64,000 nucleotides of DNA from CBDBCU01 sp965243185 (GTDB lineage Bacteria; Chloroflexota; Dehalococcoidia; Lucifugimonadales; UBA3495), in the NCBI GenBank assembly GCA_965243185.1, contig OZ251531.1:1364001-1428000 (forward strand). The letters run 5' to 3'. Under the pieces are notes generated by a model. That model saw only the letters and a list, made by a program, of their open reading frames with translations. It was not told the DNA's origin and ran no database searches. The position numbers and the translations under genes are program-made. Shown piece by piece: positions 23,184-32,356 of the stretch (position 1 is the first letter of the stretch; each line of letters begins with the position of its first letter).

Positions 23184-24014
23184 ATGACCACCATCCTTAC
23201 CCCTGAGGAAAAACAGCGACTGCTGCGGGCCCTCCGCGAGGATCCGGACTTTCGCGATGAAGTCCGCGCCCAAGTATTAGGCCGGGAACTGCTTCAAGTC
23301 CCGGAGCGAATAACCGCGCTCACCGCGCAGGTGGAAGCCTTGGCCGCCACGGCCAAGGAACATACCAAGCAGCTGGAGGAACACACCCGGCAACTGGCCG
23401 AGCTAACCGCCACGGCGCGGGAACATACCAAGCAGCTGGAGGAACACACCCGGCAGCTGGCCGAGCTAACTGCCACGGCTAAGGAACATACCAAGCAACT
23501 GGCCGAGCTTACGGCCACGGCCAAGGAACATACCAAGCAGTTTGTCGAGCTTAACGCCACCGCTAAAGAGCAAGGTCGACGGATTGACAACCATACGGCC
23601 CGTTTCGAGCGTATGGAAAGGGATCTCGGCGACATCAAGGGCTACTATGCTGAATCCCGCCCGGGACACACGATGGCCGCGATCTGCGATGAACTGGGCT
23701 TTGAGGAAATCCGCACGGTATCTCCCACTGAACTGCTGCCCATCGCCCGCCGGCTTTCCCTGAACCCGAGCCAACGCCGCAGTTTCCGCGCCGCCGACTT
23801 GGTATTTATCGCTCAAGACGCGGCCGGCAACCAAACTTGGTTCGCCGTGGAAATCTCTTGGACTGTCGGCCAGCGCGACATTGACCGGGCGCGGCGCAAC
23901 GCTGAACTGCTGTCCCAAGACCAGGGGCGTCCCGCCCAAGCCGTTGTCGTCGGCCAACGCTACGATAACGAACTCGACTGGTCGGGAGCCGCTTGGGTTA
24001 GTCTCGAGTCCTAA
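23184..24014 (+). CDS. Coiled-coil repeat protein with PD-(D/E)XK-like C-terminus
   Basis: 276 residues. TATAAT at 23116 and a purine stretch precede the ATG. Residues about 45-135 are a long coiled coil built of near-identical units of the form AKEHTKQLEEHTRQLAELTA, repeated four to five times with decreasing length. The C-terminal domain (about 150-276) contains ELGFEEIRTV, then RAADLVFIAQDAAGNQTWFA followed by VEISWTV: an Asp, a strand, then Glu-x-Ser, the layout of a PD-(D/E)XK nuclease-like fold. It resembles DUF3782-type proteins of cyanobacteria and Chloroflexota. No neighbour suggests a pathway. Function unknown. Confidence 0.6.
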   Translation: MTTILTPEEKQRLLRALREDPDFRDEVRAQVLGRELLQVPERITALTAQVEALAATAKEHTKQLEEHTRQLAELTATAREHTKQLEEHTRQLAELTATAKEHTKQLAELTATAKEHTKQFVELNATAKEQGRRIDNHTARFERMERDLGDIKGYYAESRPGHTMAAICDELGFEEIRTVSPTELLPIARRLSLNPSQRRSFRAADLVFIAQDAAGNQTWFAVEISWTVGQRDIDRARRNAELLSQDQGRPAQAVVVGQRYDNELDWSGAAWVSLES

Positions 24015-24206
24015 ACCGGGGGAGAGATTTAGCCAGGGGAGACGGAATCCCTCACCCCTCCGTCATCCCAATATCCCCCTACCGCCTTTCCCGTGCCAAT
24101 GGAAAATCCGTCCATCATCGCCGGATTTAATGCCACTGCTTCCGGGGGTAGCGCGCGGGACAACTTGGCTATATAATCCCCCGCAAAAAAGGAGCAGGGG
24201 CAAGCA

Positions 24207-26657
24207 TTGATTAAGACGCCACATCCCGGCCGCCGTTTTCCCGGCTTGTTGCCCGTTTTCCTGCTGGCCTTGCTGACGACGGCTTGCACTGCCTCGTCCG
24301 CCGCGCCCCTGTTACCGGTCAACTCCGCCGTCCCCGCCAGCCCGGCTGCTAACCCGGCGGGCGTTGACCCGGAGTTGCGCGCCAACGCCCCCGCTCCGGC
24401 TGCCTTGCCGCCATCGTCTCCCGTTCCGGTACCGGCTCCCGCTGCCGTCAATCCCGCCCCGGCCGCTACAGGCACTGCGGATGGTAGCCCGGCTATCCTG
24501 CCGGCTCCCGGCTTGGCGGCTCCCGGGGCCACGGTCGCGGTGCCGACGGCCACTGTATCCCCCACGGCCGGCCGGTTATCATCCCCCACGGCTATTCCGG
24601 TACCGCCGGCTCTATCGCCCGGGCCGACGCCGCATCCCGGCAACAGTCCCTGGGTGCGGCAGCGGTTGGAAACTGTCATTAACCTCTACAACCTTACTGA
24701 AGCCGGGGCCGCCCTGCTTTACAGCGTGGAAGTGCGGCAGATGTTGGGCGAGCCGGGCTATTTCGGCAGTTACGGCTTTCACGGCTGGGCCGGCGTTGGC
24801 GAAGCCAAGCCTAACCCGGTAATGCACGAACTTTCCCACTCCTATTGGGGCGGCTTTCCGGTCGCCGGCCGGCCCGATTTGTCTTGGGAAATTCCCGCCG
24901 GAGAAAAGGTCTCGCCGGCTTTGCAAAGCTACCACGACGCCGCGCTGACCTTTATGGCGCAGCCGCCGGATGATTACGAACTGCTGCGGCAGCGATGGCG
25001 CAACTTGCCGGAACTTTCCGCCGCCAACCTGGAGCCGCTGCTGCACAGCGCCGAAGCCGATTTGATTTACGACACCGGCGGCCACTTGGCGTTAGTGCCG
25101 CCCATCCTGCGCCCCTACTGGCTTTATCTGCTGCGGGACGGGCCCTTTCCCGACTGGTACGCCGCTGCCGCTTGGTATCAGAGCTTGCCCCCGGAGCAGC
25201 GGCGTACCGCCGGCCAGTATCTGGGTTATACCCATCTCGACTTGCGCGGTTACGCCGCCTTGCCGCCCTATGAACCGGCCGCTGACTTGCTGGCGTCCCC
25301 CCGCCGTTGGCTGAACCGGGAGGAACGGCAGCGGCTCTTTGACTTTGCCGCCCAGTTTGACCTGCTCTTGGGCGACCCGGAAAAGGAAACCAACTTCTGG
25401 TTCTGGCGCAGCTATCTCCGGGATAAACTGGATTTGTACCGGCGGCATCCCGGCTACTTGCAATCGCTGACCTTGCCCCGGGCCGGGCAAGTGGACGCCG
25501 CCTTGTCCACGCTAACCGCCGTGGCCGGGCAATCCCCGGAGTGGCAAGCCGAATACATCGCCGCCCGTCTGCCGGAACAGCCCTTTCTGGTTAACTTCCT
25601 GCCGGCTTTGGATAATCCGGTTCTGCTGGAATTGTTCGCCCGGGATACGCCGCTGCTGCCGGGTACTACTCTGGCCGCCACGGCGGCCTTTGTCGAACAT
25701 CTGAACCGCTTTGACCAGGTAATGCGCCCCACTTTGACCGCCGGTCAGCGGGACGCCGCCGCCGGAGCCGTCGAGCTGCGCCGTTTCCTCGAGGAACAGA
25801 ATTATGGCCCACCGGAGGATGTGCGCCTTTTTCTGGATTTGCTGCGGGATGCGGACCGGGATACGGCCCGGCGGGTAGTAATGGCTCTGGAGACGGACGC
25901 TTTCCGCCGATTGCTGACCGTCGCCCCGGCGCAAATTCGCGCCATCCTGCCCCCGGCGGACTTGCTGCCCCGGCTGGAAGTTACTGCGGCGGCGGACACC
26001 CTGGCCTTGCAGCGCGGCATTGCCCTGCTGGTCGCCGAGGCGTCCGGCAACTACCGCATCGACGAACTCTATCTGCAAGGCTTGTATCAGGTTATCGCCG
26101 ACCGCACCCAAAGGGAACCGGCGGCAACTTTGGCAATCCTGCTGGACAGCCCGGTGCCGTTGGGCGGGTTTCTCCGGGAGCAGCCGGCGGCGGCCGCTTG
26201 GGCCTTGTCGATTTATCCGGCGGCCGCGGCCCAACTGATTCGGGACAGCGACCCGGTGCTGCTGCCCCCGCCGGCCGCTATTTACCGGCTGATTTACGCC
26301 GACCCGGCCTTGGCCGCGGACTTGACGATTATCCTGGACGCTATGGAGGAGGATAAGATAGTGCGGGAAGCTCTGGCCTGGTTTGCCTACGATAAAAGCC
26401 GGGCGGAGCGGTTGCCGGATTTGCCCATTTCGCTACAAGGGGATGGGCAGTATCTGGCCGCCCTGCTGGAACGGGGCGGCCGCCCCTGGCTGGCGCAACG
26501 CTTACAGCAAGCCCGCGCCGACTTTGCCCAACGGGCCGCCCGCGGCGAAGTGGCCGCCGACTTCCCGGCCCAATACCAAGCCACGCTCCAAGCCGCCGTA
26601 GCTACTTTGCCGGAGGGGGACGCCAAAGCAGTTCTGCGGGAGCTGATTGGGGATTAG
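24207..26657 (+). CDS. Large lipoprotein with HELSH zincin-like motif
   Basis: 816 residues from TTG 24207, with AAAGGAG upstream and TATAAT at 24172. The signal peptide ends in the lipobox LTTAC (Cys near 27). Residues about 30-150 are a Pro/Ala/Thr-rich linker. Around residue 205 is NPVMHELSHSYWGG, an H-E-x-x-H zinc-peptidase-like motif, in a region that also holds YGFHGWAGVGEAKP. The remaining about 600 residues are helical and unrecognised (LLSPRRWLNREERQRL, PEDVRLFLDLLRDADRDTA). An extracytoplasmic metallopeptidase is possible, but a third zinc ligand cannot be identified by eye. It stands as a single gene. Confidence 0.55.
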   Translation: MIKTPHPGRRFPGLLPVFLLALLTTACTASSAAPLLPVNSAVPASPAANPAGVDPELRANAPAPAALPPSSPVPVPAPAAVNPAPAATGTADGSPAILPAPGLAAPGATVAVPTATVSPTAGRLSSPTAIPVPPALSPGPTPHPGNSPWVRQRLETVINLYNLTEAGAALLYSVEVRQMLGEPGYFGSYGFHGWAGVGEAKPNPVMHELSHSYWGGFPVAGRPDLSWEIPAGEKVSPALQSYHDAALTFMAQPPDDYELLRQRWRNLPELSAANLEPLLHSAEADLIYDTGGHLALVPPILRPYWLYLLRDGPFPDWYAAAAWYQSLPPEQRRTAGQYLGYTHLDLRGYAALPPYEPAADLLASPRRWLNREERQRLFDFAAQFDLLLGDPEKETNFWFWRSYLRDKLDLYRRHPGYLQSLTLPRAGQVDAALSTLTAVAGQSPEWQAEYIAARLPEQPFLVNFLPALDNPVLLELFARDTPLLPGTTLAATAAFVEHLNRFDQVMRPTLTAGQRDAAAGAVELRRFLEEQNYGPPEDVRLFLDLLRDADRDTARRVVMALETDAFRRLLTVAPAQIRAILPPADLLPRLEVTAAADTLALQRGIALLVAEASGNYRIDELYLQGLYQVIADRTQREPAATLAILLDSPVPLGGFLREQPAAAAWALSIYPAAAAQLIRDSDPVLLPPPAAIYRLIYADPALAADLTIILDAMEEDKIVREALAWFAYDKSRAERLPDLPISLQGDGQYLAALLERGGRPWLAQRLQQARADFAQRAARGEVAADFPAQYQATLQAAVATLPEGDAKAVLRELIGD

Positions 26658-26719
26658 GATTGGGGATTATAGGCATTGCCGCCCCGTCGGTTTGACGATT
26701 GGCAGTCCCGCCCCGCTCC

Positions 26720-26995
26720 TTACCCCCCGGCTACGGCCGGCACTATGCTGATTTCGTCCCCGGCGGCGGCGGTCGTATCCAAGCCTTGCAGGAAACGCAC
26801 ATCCTCGCCGTTCAGGTAAATGTTGACGAAGTAGCGGAGTTCCCCGTTTTCGTCGATGAGCCGTTCCTTGATGCCGGGATAGTCGGCTTCCAGGGTTTCA
26901 ATCATTGCGGACAAGGCGGCTTCTTGCAGTTCTACCTTGTCCTGGCCGTTGGTCATACGGCGCAGGGGCGTGGGAATGCGAACCACGACGGACAT
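26720..26995 (-). CDS. MoaD/ThiS-family sulfur-carrier protein
   Basis: 91 residues, beta-grasp ubiquitin-like: MSVVVRIPTPLRRMT, ELRYFVNIYLNGEDVRFLQG and the C-terminal GDEISIVPAVAGG. The terminal Gly-Gly is exposed, as needed for adenylation and thiocarboxylate formation. A GGAGGATT site lies upstream. It is the third gene of a minus-strand run thrC, NIL protein, MoaD-like. That grouping recurs in Actinobacteria and Chloroflexota and points to sulfur transfer in amino-acid synthesis (CysO/HcyS-like roles) rather than molybdopterin synthesis; no moaE or thiG is nearby. The specific acceptor is an inference. Confidence 0.85.
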   Translation of the reverse strand: MSVVVRIPTPLRRMTNGQDKVELQEAALSAMIETLEADYPGIKERLIDENGELRYFVNIYLNGEDVRFLQGLDTTAAAGDEISIVPAVAGG

Positions 26996-27066
26996 TTTCG
27001 GGGAATCCTCCTTAAATTGGGGTTTGACTAAACCCCGGCTGTTTCAGACTAATCCTTGGCACGCCG

Positions 27067-27309
27067 CTACCCTTGCAGCACATCGCCGCTTACCGGGTCA
27101 ACCCGCACTCCGGTGGAACTGACCCATTGCAAGCCGCGCTCAATCTCCTCTTTCTCCCCGTCCAACTCCAGCACTACCCAGCCGATAAACTCGCCCACAT
27201 CCGCCCGGCGAATGTTGGTGACCAGGTGAAAGTCCCGGCCCAGCCGGTAGATTATCGGCTCCTTGACCAGTTCCCCCTCGAAAGTGAACTTTACCCGCTG
27301 GCGGCTCAT
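27067..27309 (-). CDS. NIL-domain protein
   Basis: 80 residues matching the NIL domain, a small ferredoxin-like fold: VKFTFEGELVKEPIIYRLGR, VTNIRRADVGEFIGWVVLEL and the tail STGVRVDPVSGDV. NIL domains occur at the end of methionine ABC transporter ATPases and alone or with ferredoxins in homocysteine-forming proteins, where they are thought to sense or bind methionine or sulfur intermediates. It lies between thrC and the MoaD-like gene, same strand, with gaps of 83 and 71 bases. A role in sulfur amino-acid metabolism is likely. Confidence 0.85.
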   Translation of the reverse strand: MSRQRVKFTFEGELVKEPIIYRLGRDFHLVTNIRRADVGEFIGWVVLELDGEKEEIERGLQWVSSTGVRVDPVSGDVLQG

Positions 27310-27392
27310 TGCCCGGCTATCCTCTCCAAAATCTTACGGCGGCGGACTTTACCCACTTGCCCGGAACTCCGGAACTATCATTGCCGGCCGGC

Positions 27393-28685
27393 TTAGCGCG
27401 CCACCAAACTCGGCCCGCCGCTGAGGGCTTCCTCAAAGGAACTCATCATCGGTTTGATCATCAAGGGATTAACCACTTCCTCGACCGCTTCCTGGGTTTT
27501 CAGCCCGTTGCCGGTAATGTAGGCTACGGTCAAGGCGTCCCGGTCGATGGCGCCGCTTTCGGCCAGGTATTTCAAGCCGGAGATAGTTACGCCGCCGGCC
27601 GTTTCGGTAAAGATGCCCTCCGTTTCCGCCAGCAGCTTGATGCCCTCGACCACTTCCGGCTCCGGCACGGCGTAGGCGCTACCGGCCGATTCCCGGATAA
27701 CTCGCAGGGCATAGATGCCATCGGCGGGATTGCCAATAGCCAAGGATTTGGCGATGCTGTCCGGGCGCACCGGGCGCACCTGGCTTTGCCCGGCGGCCCA
27801 AGCGTTGACGATGGGCGCGCAGCCGGTGGCTTGGGTCATGTGCATCCGGGTCGTTACCGCCGGATGATGGACGGTGTTCTGGTCGGCGCCAAAGGTCATC
27901 GGCGTTACGCCCTCGAGCAGGCCGAGGCAAGCCAGTTCGTTAAACCCCTTCCAAATTTTGGTGAACATGGCCCCGGATGCCGACGGGATGACCACATGGT
28001 CGGGCAGCCGCCAGCCCAACTGCTCCGCCACTTCATAGCCCAGAGTCTTGCTGCCCTCGGCGTAGTAGGGGCGCATATTGATGTTGACGAAGGCCCAAGG
28101 GTAGTTGTCGCCTACTTCGCTGCACAGGCGGTTCACTTCATCATAAGTGCCGTCCACCGCTACCATTGTGGGGCCATAGACGGCGGCCCCGATAACCTTG
28201 CCGCGCTCCAGGTTGGAGGGGATGAAAACCACGGAGCGCATCCCGGCCCGGGCGGCGTGAGCCGCCACGCTGCACGCCAGATTGCCGGTCGAAGCGCAGG
28301 CGATAGTCTCAAAGCCGAACTCCTGAGCTTTAGTCGCCGCCACCGACACCACCCGGTCCTTGAAAGAGTAGGACGGGTTGACGCTGTCGTTCTTGATGTA
28401 AAGGTTATCCAGCCCCAGCCGCCGGCCCAGGTTGCGGGCCCGCAGCAGCGGCGTATAGCCGGCCATAATATCCACCGGGTCATCGCCCTGGGCCGGCAGC
28501 AAATCCTGATAACGCCAGATGCTCAGCGGCCCGGCGGCGATGCGGTCGCGGCTGACCGCCTCAGCGATAGTAGCGTAATCGTACACCACTTCCAGCGGGC
28601 CGAAGCAAAAGTCACAAACATTGAGGGCTTCCGCCGGATACTCCCGGCTGCATTCCCGGCACCTCAAGCCACTTACAAAAGCCAC
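27393..28685 (-). CDS. thrC: Threonine synthase
   Basis: 430 residues from GTG 28685, chosen because GGGAGG lies about 11 bases upstream; the frame is open further upstream. A zinc ribbon, CRECSREYP and CDFCFGPLE, begins the protein, as in many long threonine synthases. The PLP-binding lysine is in NPSYSFKDRVV near 112; ACASTGNLACSVAAHAA follows. Threonine synthase converts O-phosphohomoserine to threonine. The operon with NIL and MoaD-like genes raises the alternative that this paralogue feeds a sulfur carrier into a homocysteine-type product, but the motifs alone fit ThrC. Confidence 0.88.
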   Translation of the reverse strand: MAFVSGLRCRECSREYPAEALNVCDFCFGPLEVVYDYATIAEAVSRDRIAAGPLSIWRYQDLLPAQGDDPVDIMAGYTPLLRARNLGRRLGLDNLYIKNDSVNPSYSFKDRVVSVAATKAQEFGFETIACASTGNLACSVAAHAARAGMRSVVFIPSNLERGKVIGAAVYGPTMVAVDGTYDEVNRLCSEVGDNYPWAFVNINMRPYYAEGSKTLGYEVAEQLGWRLPDHVVIPSASGAMFTKIWKGFNELACLGLLEGVTPMTFGADQNTVHHPAVTTRMHMTQATGCAPIVNAWAAGQSQVRPVRPDSIAKSLAIGNPADGIYALRVIRESAGSAYAVPEPEVVEGIKLLAETEGIFTETAGGVTISGLKYLAESGAIDRDALTVAYITGNGLKTQEAVEEVVNPLMIKPMMSSFEEALSGGPSLVAR

Positions 28686-28854
28686 TGTTGCCAAAACCTC
28701 CCTTCCCGGGGTAAGTCTAACTAACCGCGCTAACGGCGCCGCCGGCATCCGCCGCAACGGCCGCCGGCAACTCTACCCCGCCGATAGTAACAAAGGGACT
28801 GGGAGTTGTCAACTTGTACGGCGGGGATTGGCCCGGCCAATCCGGCCGCTGTAT

Positions 28855-29048
28855 TTTTTCGCCCCCCTCTCCCGGGACCAAAAAATTTCGCGAATTCCCC
28901 CCCTCCGGCAGCCAACCCCACCCCCCAATTTCCCAAAATCGCCAGGAAAGGCCGCCCAACCTGTCAAGGGGTTGGGCGGCCTTTCCTATCCTTTTATTAC
29001 CGGCTTATCCCCGGCATTAAAAGGCTTTGCCGCCCGGAGGTATCCCCA
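28855..29048 (+). promoter_or_regulatory. Conserved leader with stem-loop, copy 1
   Basis: About 190 bases upstream of the secreted-protein gene align closely with 40350-40544. The core is an 18-bp perfect stem at 28944-28987 (AGGAAAGGCCGCCCAACC, loop TGTCAAGG). It is followed by the conserved TTTTATTACCGGCTTATCCC and CGGCATTAAAA, then GGAGG before the start codon. Relative to the other copy one stem pair is changed on both sides (A-T here, T-A there). It may be an RNA regulatory structure or an upstream terminator kept with the gene. Confidence 0.6.
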
Positions 29049-30122
29049 ATGAACCGCTATCGATTCCCCATTGCCATCCTTGCCTTGTCCGCCTTGACCC
29101 TGCTCCTGTTCTTTACCGCCAATCCCGACCCCACGGCCCAAGCCGCCCCCCGTTCTATCCCCTGGGACTGCTCCGACTGGCAAGAGTCCCCCGCCGTGGC
29201 CGATGCCGAGGATGCGCGGGTCTCGATGATCCTCGAAACCTTGGCGGCGAACCGCGGCAAATCCATCTATTGCGCCATCGACCAGTCCGACACCTGGACC
29301 AAGTCCGAAACTTGGCTTGCCGGCCGGGACCGCAACGAGCGGGACGACACCGTCTATTTCGGCCAAAGCGGCAACTTCCGCGGCTTTCTGGCGGCCCAAG
29401 AGGGCTACCTGACCGACGGCGAATCCGGCGTTACCGGCGTCTCCCGCGACCTGATTTTTGAATTCCCCCGGGAGGAACGCCGCCGCCGCACCATCACCAA
29501 ACGAATGTACCTCGCCCCCAGCATCGACCCGGACGAGATGGTCTGGTCCGAGTGGGGCGGCAGGACCGAGTCGGTGAGCGACGGCTCGCGGATCTTACAA
29601 GCCCAATACCGTTTTACTACGGCGGGTAATGGCGCGGCGCAAAATAACTACTTTGATAATTCGATACCGGATACCCGGTACGGCTGGAAGCACTCCCGGC
29701 TCAATAACTGGCCCACCCTGCTCCGGGAAAAGGGCAACGAGCGCTGCCGGGCTTTGGGCTATCAACGCGGGGTCAACCCCCAAATGTCCTTCGTTCACCC
29801 TGAGACCAATGCCGAATGGCTTTCTAAAAGGAATGATACTGTTCTGGAGGATCGTCAGCGTGGCGACACCGTCAACGGTCTGGCTTGGCCCGATACTAGC
29901 GTCCGGATAGAAACCAGTAACGTCATTACCGGTACTACGATTCAAGAGCACCTTCCGCAAGTCGAAGGGGAGAAAGGCGACATCGCCCGGGCGCGGGCGG
30001 AGGCGGTGAATGCCCATTACGCCTTCGTGGAGATTAGTGGCGACCCCAACCAGTATGGCTGGGCCCGCCAAAGTTTCCCCTTCGGCGTCACCTGCATCAA
30101 GAAAATCCGCAAACGCCGCTAG
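29049..30122 (+). CDS. Secreted protein, conserved-head/variable-tail family, member 1
   Basis: 357 residues from ATG 29049 (CGGAGG upstream). Signal peptide ends at about AQA-AP (residue 33). Residues about 35-135 (RSIPWDCSDWQESPAVADA, DDTVYFGQSGNFRGFLAAQE, GESGVTGVSRDLIFEFP) are almost identical to the paralogue at 40545-41402. The rest is different in sequence, except that both end in a Cys-x-KKIR-x-R tail. Cysteines are sparse (WDC, IYC, RC, TC), suggesting disulfides outside the membrane. No known domain was recognised. It does not form an operon: next gene starts 267 bases later. Possibly a surface or secreted factor with exchangeable C-terminus. Confidence 0.65.
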   Translation: MNRYRFPIAILALSALTLLLFFTANPDPTAQAAPRSIPWDCSDWQESPAVADAEDARVSMILETLAANRGKSIYCAIDQSDTWTKSETWLAGRDRNERDDTVYFGQSGNFRGFLAAQEGYLTDGESGVTGVSRDLIFEFPREERRRRTITKRMYLAPSIDPDEMVWSEWGGRTESVSDGSRILQAQYRFTTAGNGAAQNNYFDNSIPDTRYGWKHSRLNNWPTLLREKGNERCRALGYQRGVNPQMSFVHPETNAEWLSKRNDTVLEDRQRGDTVNGLAWPDTSVRIETSNVITGTTIQEHLPQVEGEKGDIARARAEAVNAHYAFVEISGDPNQYGWARQSFPFGVTCIKKIRKRR

Positions 30123-30389
30123 CCGTTGGCGGTTAGTCGCCGCTTGCTTTTTACTGCGCGTATTGCCATCGCCATTCCTGCTTTCGTGGGGGTGGCGATG
30201 GTTTTTTGGGGATTCCCACTTTTTTGGGGGAGGACGGTAGGAGGACGGGAAGGACGGTGAGCAGGGCGCAAGGATGATAAGCAGGCCGGCCAAGGATAGG
30301 CGATAGACTTGGTCGGCACCCTACCATCCCCCCAAAATATGCTATAATCCCCCCAAACCCCAACCAGCCCCAGCAGGAGACGCCCCCTT

Positions 30390-31840
30390 ATGGGACTGCT
30401 TAAACTACTAACCAAACCGCTCTCCGGCTACCCCGGCGGCTATAAAAAGATGCGCCGCGGTTCCCAGCCGGTGGACGCCGCGCCCCCTTTTCAACGCCCC
30501 GATACCTACGACGACCGCCGCAGCCGTATCCCGCCCACCGGCTACCGGGAATACTGGTACCCGGCCTTGCCGGCCAAGGACATTAAGCGCGGCAAGCCGG
30601 AAGCCCTGCGGATGTTGGGCAGCGACCTGGTCTTTTTCCGCGACCAAACCGGCCAGGTACAAGCTCTCCTCGACTGGTGTCCGCCCGCGCCGTCTATCTC
30701 TCGATGGGCCGCTGCTACTTCCCCGGCTTCGTCACCTGCCCCTATCACGGCGCTACCTTCGACGGCAGCGGCAACTGCGTCGCCTTTCTGACCGAAGGCC
30801 CGGACTCTAAAATGGTCGGCGCTCCCGGGATGCGCGCCCGCAAATTTCCCACTATCACCATCAAGGGCCTCGTTTTCGTCTGGATGGGGGACGGCGAACC
30901 GGCGCCGCCGGAGGAGGACATTCCGCCGGAAATGTTCGAGGAACACAACATCCATCGCCCGGTCTTTACTATGTTTGACTGCAACTGGATCCTCGTCCTC
31001 GAAAACACGATGGACGCCCACAACGCCTTTATGGTCCACCGCAACTCCCTCCGCATTCTCAAAAGCCGTCTCGGCGGCCGCCCCCGTACGCCGTTGGGCT
31101 ACCGGGTCAACCTGGTCAACAATAAAACCGTCCACTACCGCCCCGGCCAGGGCAAATCCAGCGTGGAACAATACTACTACGATGACCAGGGCAACATCCC
31201 CTACCAAATGTATTATCCCGGCGTGGCTGGCGTGTGGACGCTTACCCGCTGGCGATTGCTCTGGACCTGGCTCTTCGACCGCAAAGCCAAAAAACAAGGC
31301 CAAGCCCCCGGCCGGCTGCAACCGCAGCAGGCCGCCGATACCCCGGACCTCAACGAATGGAATGGCACCCGCCTGCCCGGAATGTCCCGCACCGGCGGCA
31401 ACAATGCCTACTTCCGCAGCACCCGCTGGGCGGTTCCGGTCGAACCCAACCTGACCCGAATGGTCTATCTGAATGTCGAACGCTACGGCCGCCGCCCTAA
31501 CCCGTTGCGCCGCCTTTGGAGTTCGATCACTTGGCCCTACCGCAACTGGGAGCTTAACTTCAACTTTCGCAACCAGGACTATGATGCGGAGAAGTATGTG
31601 CAGTACCACCTGCCCGAGTACCTGTCATCCACTGACTCCGTGGTGGTGGCGATGCGCCGCCTTTTTGTCGAACACGCCCGGGATGTTCAACGCCGCCGCG
31701 CCCGGGAGGAGGAACTGCCGGAAAACCCCGGTGAAACCGCCGCCGACTTGATGGTGCGGGAAGGCGACGCCAAAGTAGCCCAAGCCACTCCGCACTACGA
31801 CGCTAACCGCCTCCAAGACGAACTGCTCCGCCGCCTCTAA
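30390..31840 (+). pseudogene. Rieske non-heme iron oxygenase, frameshifted at the Rieske site
   Basis: TATAAT at 30343 and AGGAG before ATG 30390. Frame 1 gives MGLLKLLTKPLSGYPGGYKK up to QVQALLDWCPP (about residue 98); the rest continues in another frame from about 30680 (RAVYLSMGRCYFPGF, TCPYHGATFDG) to 31840. The junction falls exactly in the first Rieske motif: the family C-P-H-R-G is here C-P-P or C-P-A-R, so the first His ligand is missing, while the second pair (CPYH) is intact. The catalytic domain follows, with ENTMDAHNAFMVHRNS. The total, about 480 residues, is normal. Either a decayed oxygenase or an assembly indel plus a real substitution. Confidence 0.7.
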
Positions 31841-31929
31841 CCCGCCCATTGACTCAACCCCATCCCATGCTATAATCCAACCACCCCGACCGCCGGGCGG
31901 ATCGTCAAGGATAATCAGTAGGCAATGCC

Positions 31930-32325
31930 GTGAACGGCGACAATATAACTTCATGGGTCGAACAGCACTTGGGCAGCGTCATCGCCGCCCTCGCCGTCAC
32001 CTTCGCCATGCTGGCCCTCGACTGGATCCTCGCCCACAACTTCGAATTCTGGAGCAGCGCCGTCCCCCTCGGCAAATCCGGTTTCCTCGACGCCATGCCC
32101 AAACTAACCCCTACCTGGGTCGGCAACTCACTAGCCATCATCACCGGCAAGGAGGTAATCAAAATGGTAATCGCCGGACGCAAACTAGCGGCCGCCGAAC
32201 AGCGCGCCACCACCGCCGAACAGCAAGCCATCGCCACCGCCACGCAACTAGCGGAAGCCGCCGAACGGCGCGCCGCCACCGCCACGCAACTAGGGCCTGT
32301 TGACAAACCCGTTTCTCCTGATTAG
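31930..32325 (+). CDS. Membrane protein with coiled-coil tail, truncated by the IS5 element
   Basis: Start GTG 31930 (TATAAT at 31871). 131 residues: one membrane helix (VIAALAVTFAMLALDWIL, about 15-32), then NSLAIITGKEVIKMVIAG, a second weak hydrophobic stretch, and a heptad region AAAEQRATTAEQQAIATATQ ending LAEAAERRAATATQL. The last 10 residues (GPVDKPVSPD) are read from the IS end, so the native C-terminus is lost at the CTAG target (32290). The missing remainder is not found at the other IS copy. Coiled-coil length and function are unknown. Confidence 0.55.
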   Translation: MNGDNITSWVEQHLGSVIAALAVTFAMLALDWILAHNFEFWSSAVPLGKSGFLDAMPKLTPTWVGNSLAIITGKEVIKMVIAGRKLAAAEQRATTAEQQAIATATQLAEAAERRAATATQLGPVDKPVSPD

Positions 32326-32348
32326 ATTACCAGCAACTTAATCAGGAG
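32315..32348 (+). promoter_or_regulatory. Stem-loop over the transposase ribosome-binding site
   Basis: CTCCTGATTA (32315-32324) pairs perfectly with TAATCAGGAG (32339-32348). The right arm includes the AGGAGG that precedes TTG 32357. This would hide the ribosome site in read-through transcripts. The same structure is in copy A. Confidence 0.6.
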
Positions 32349-32356
32349 GGAATAGC

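Noticed and set aside
28744..28960. Glycine/proline-rich small frames in the leader before the secreted gene
   Set aside because: They overlap the conserved stem-loop leader and have no ribosome site; the two leader copies do not conserve a common frame.
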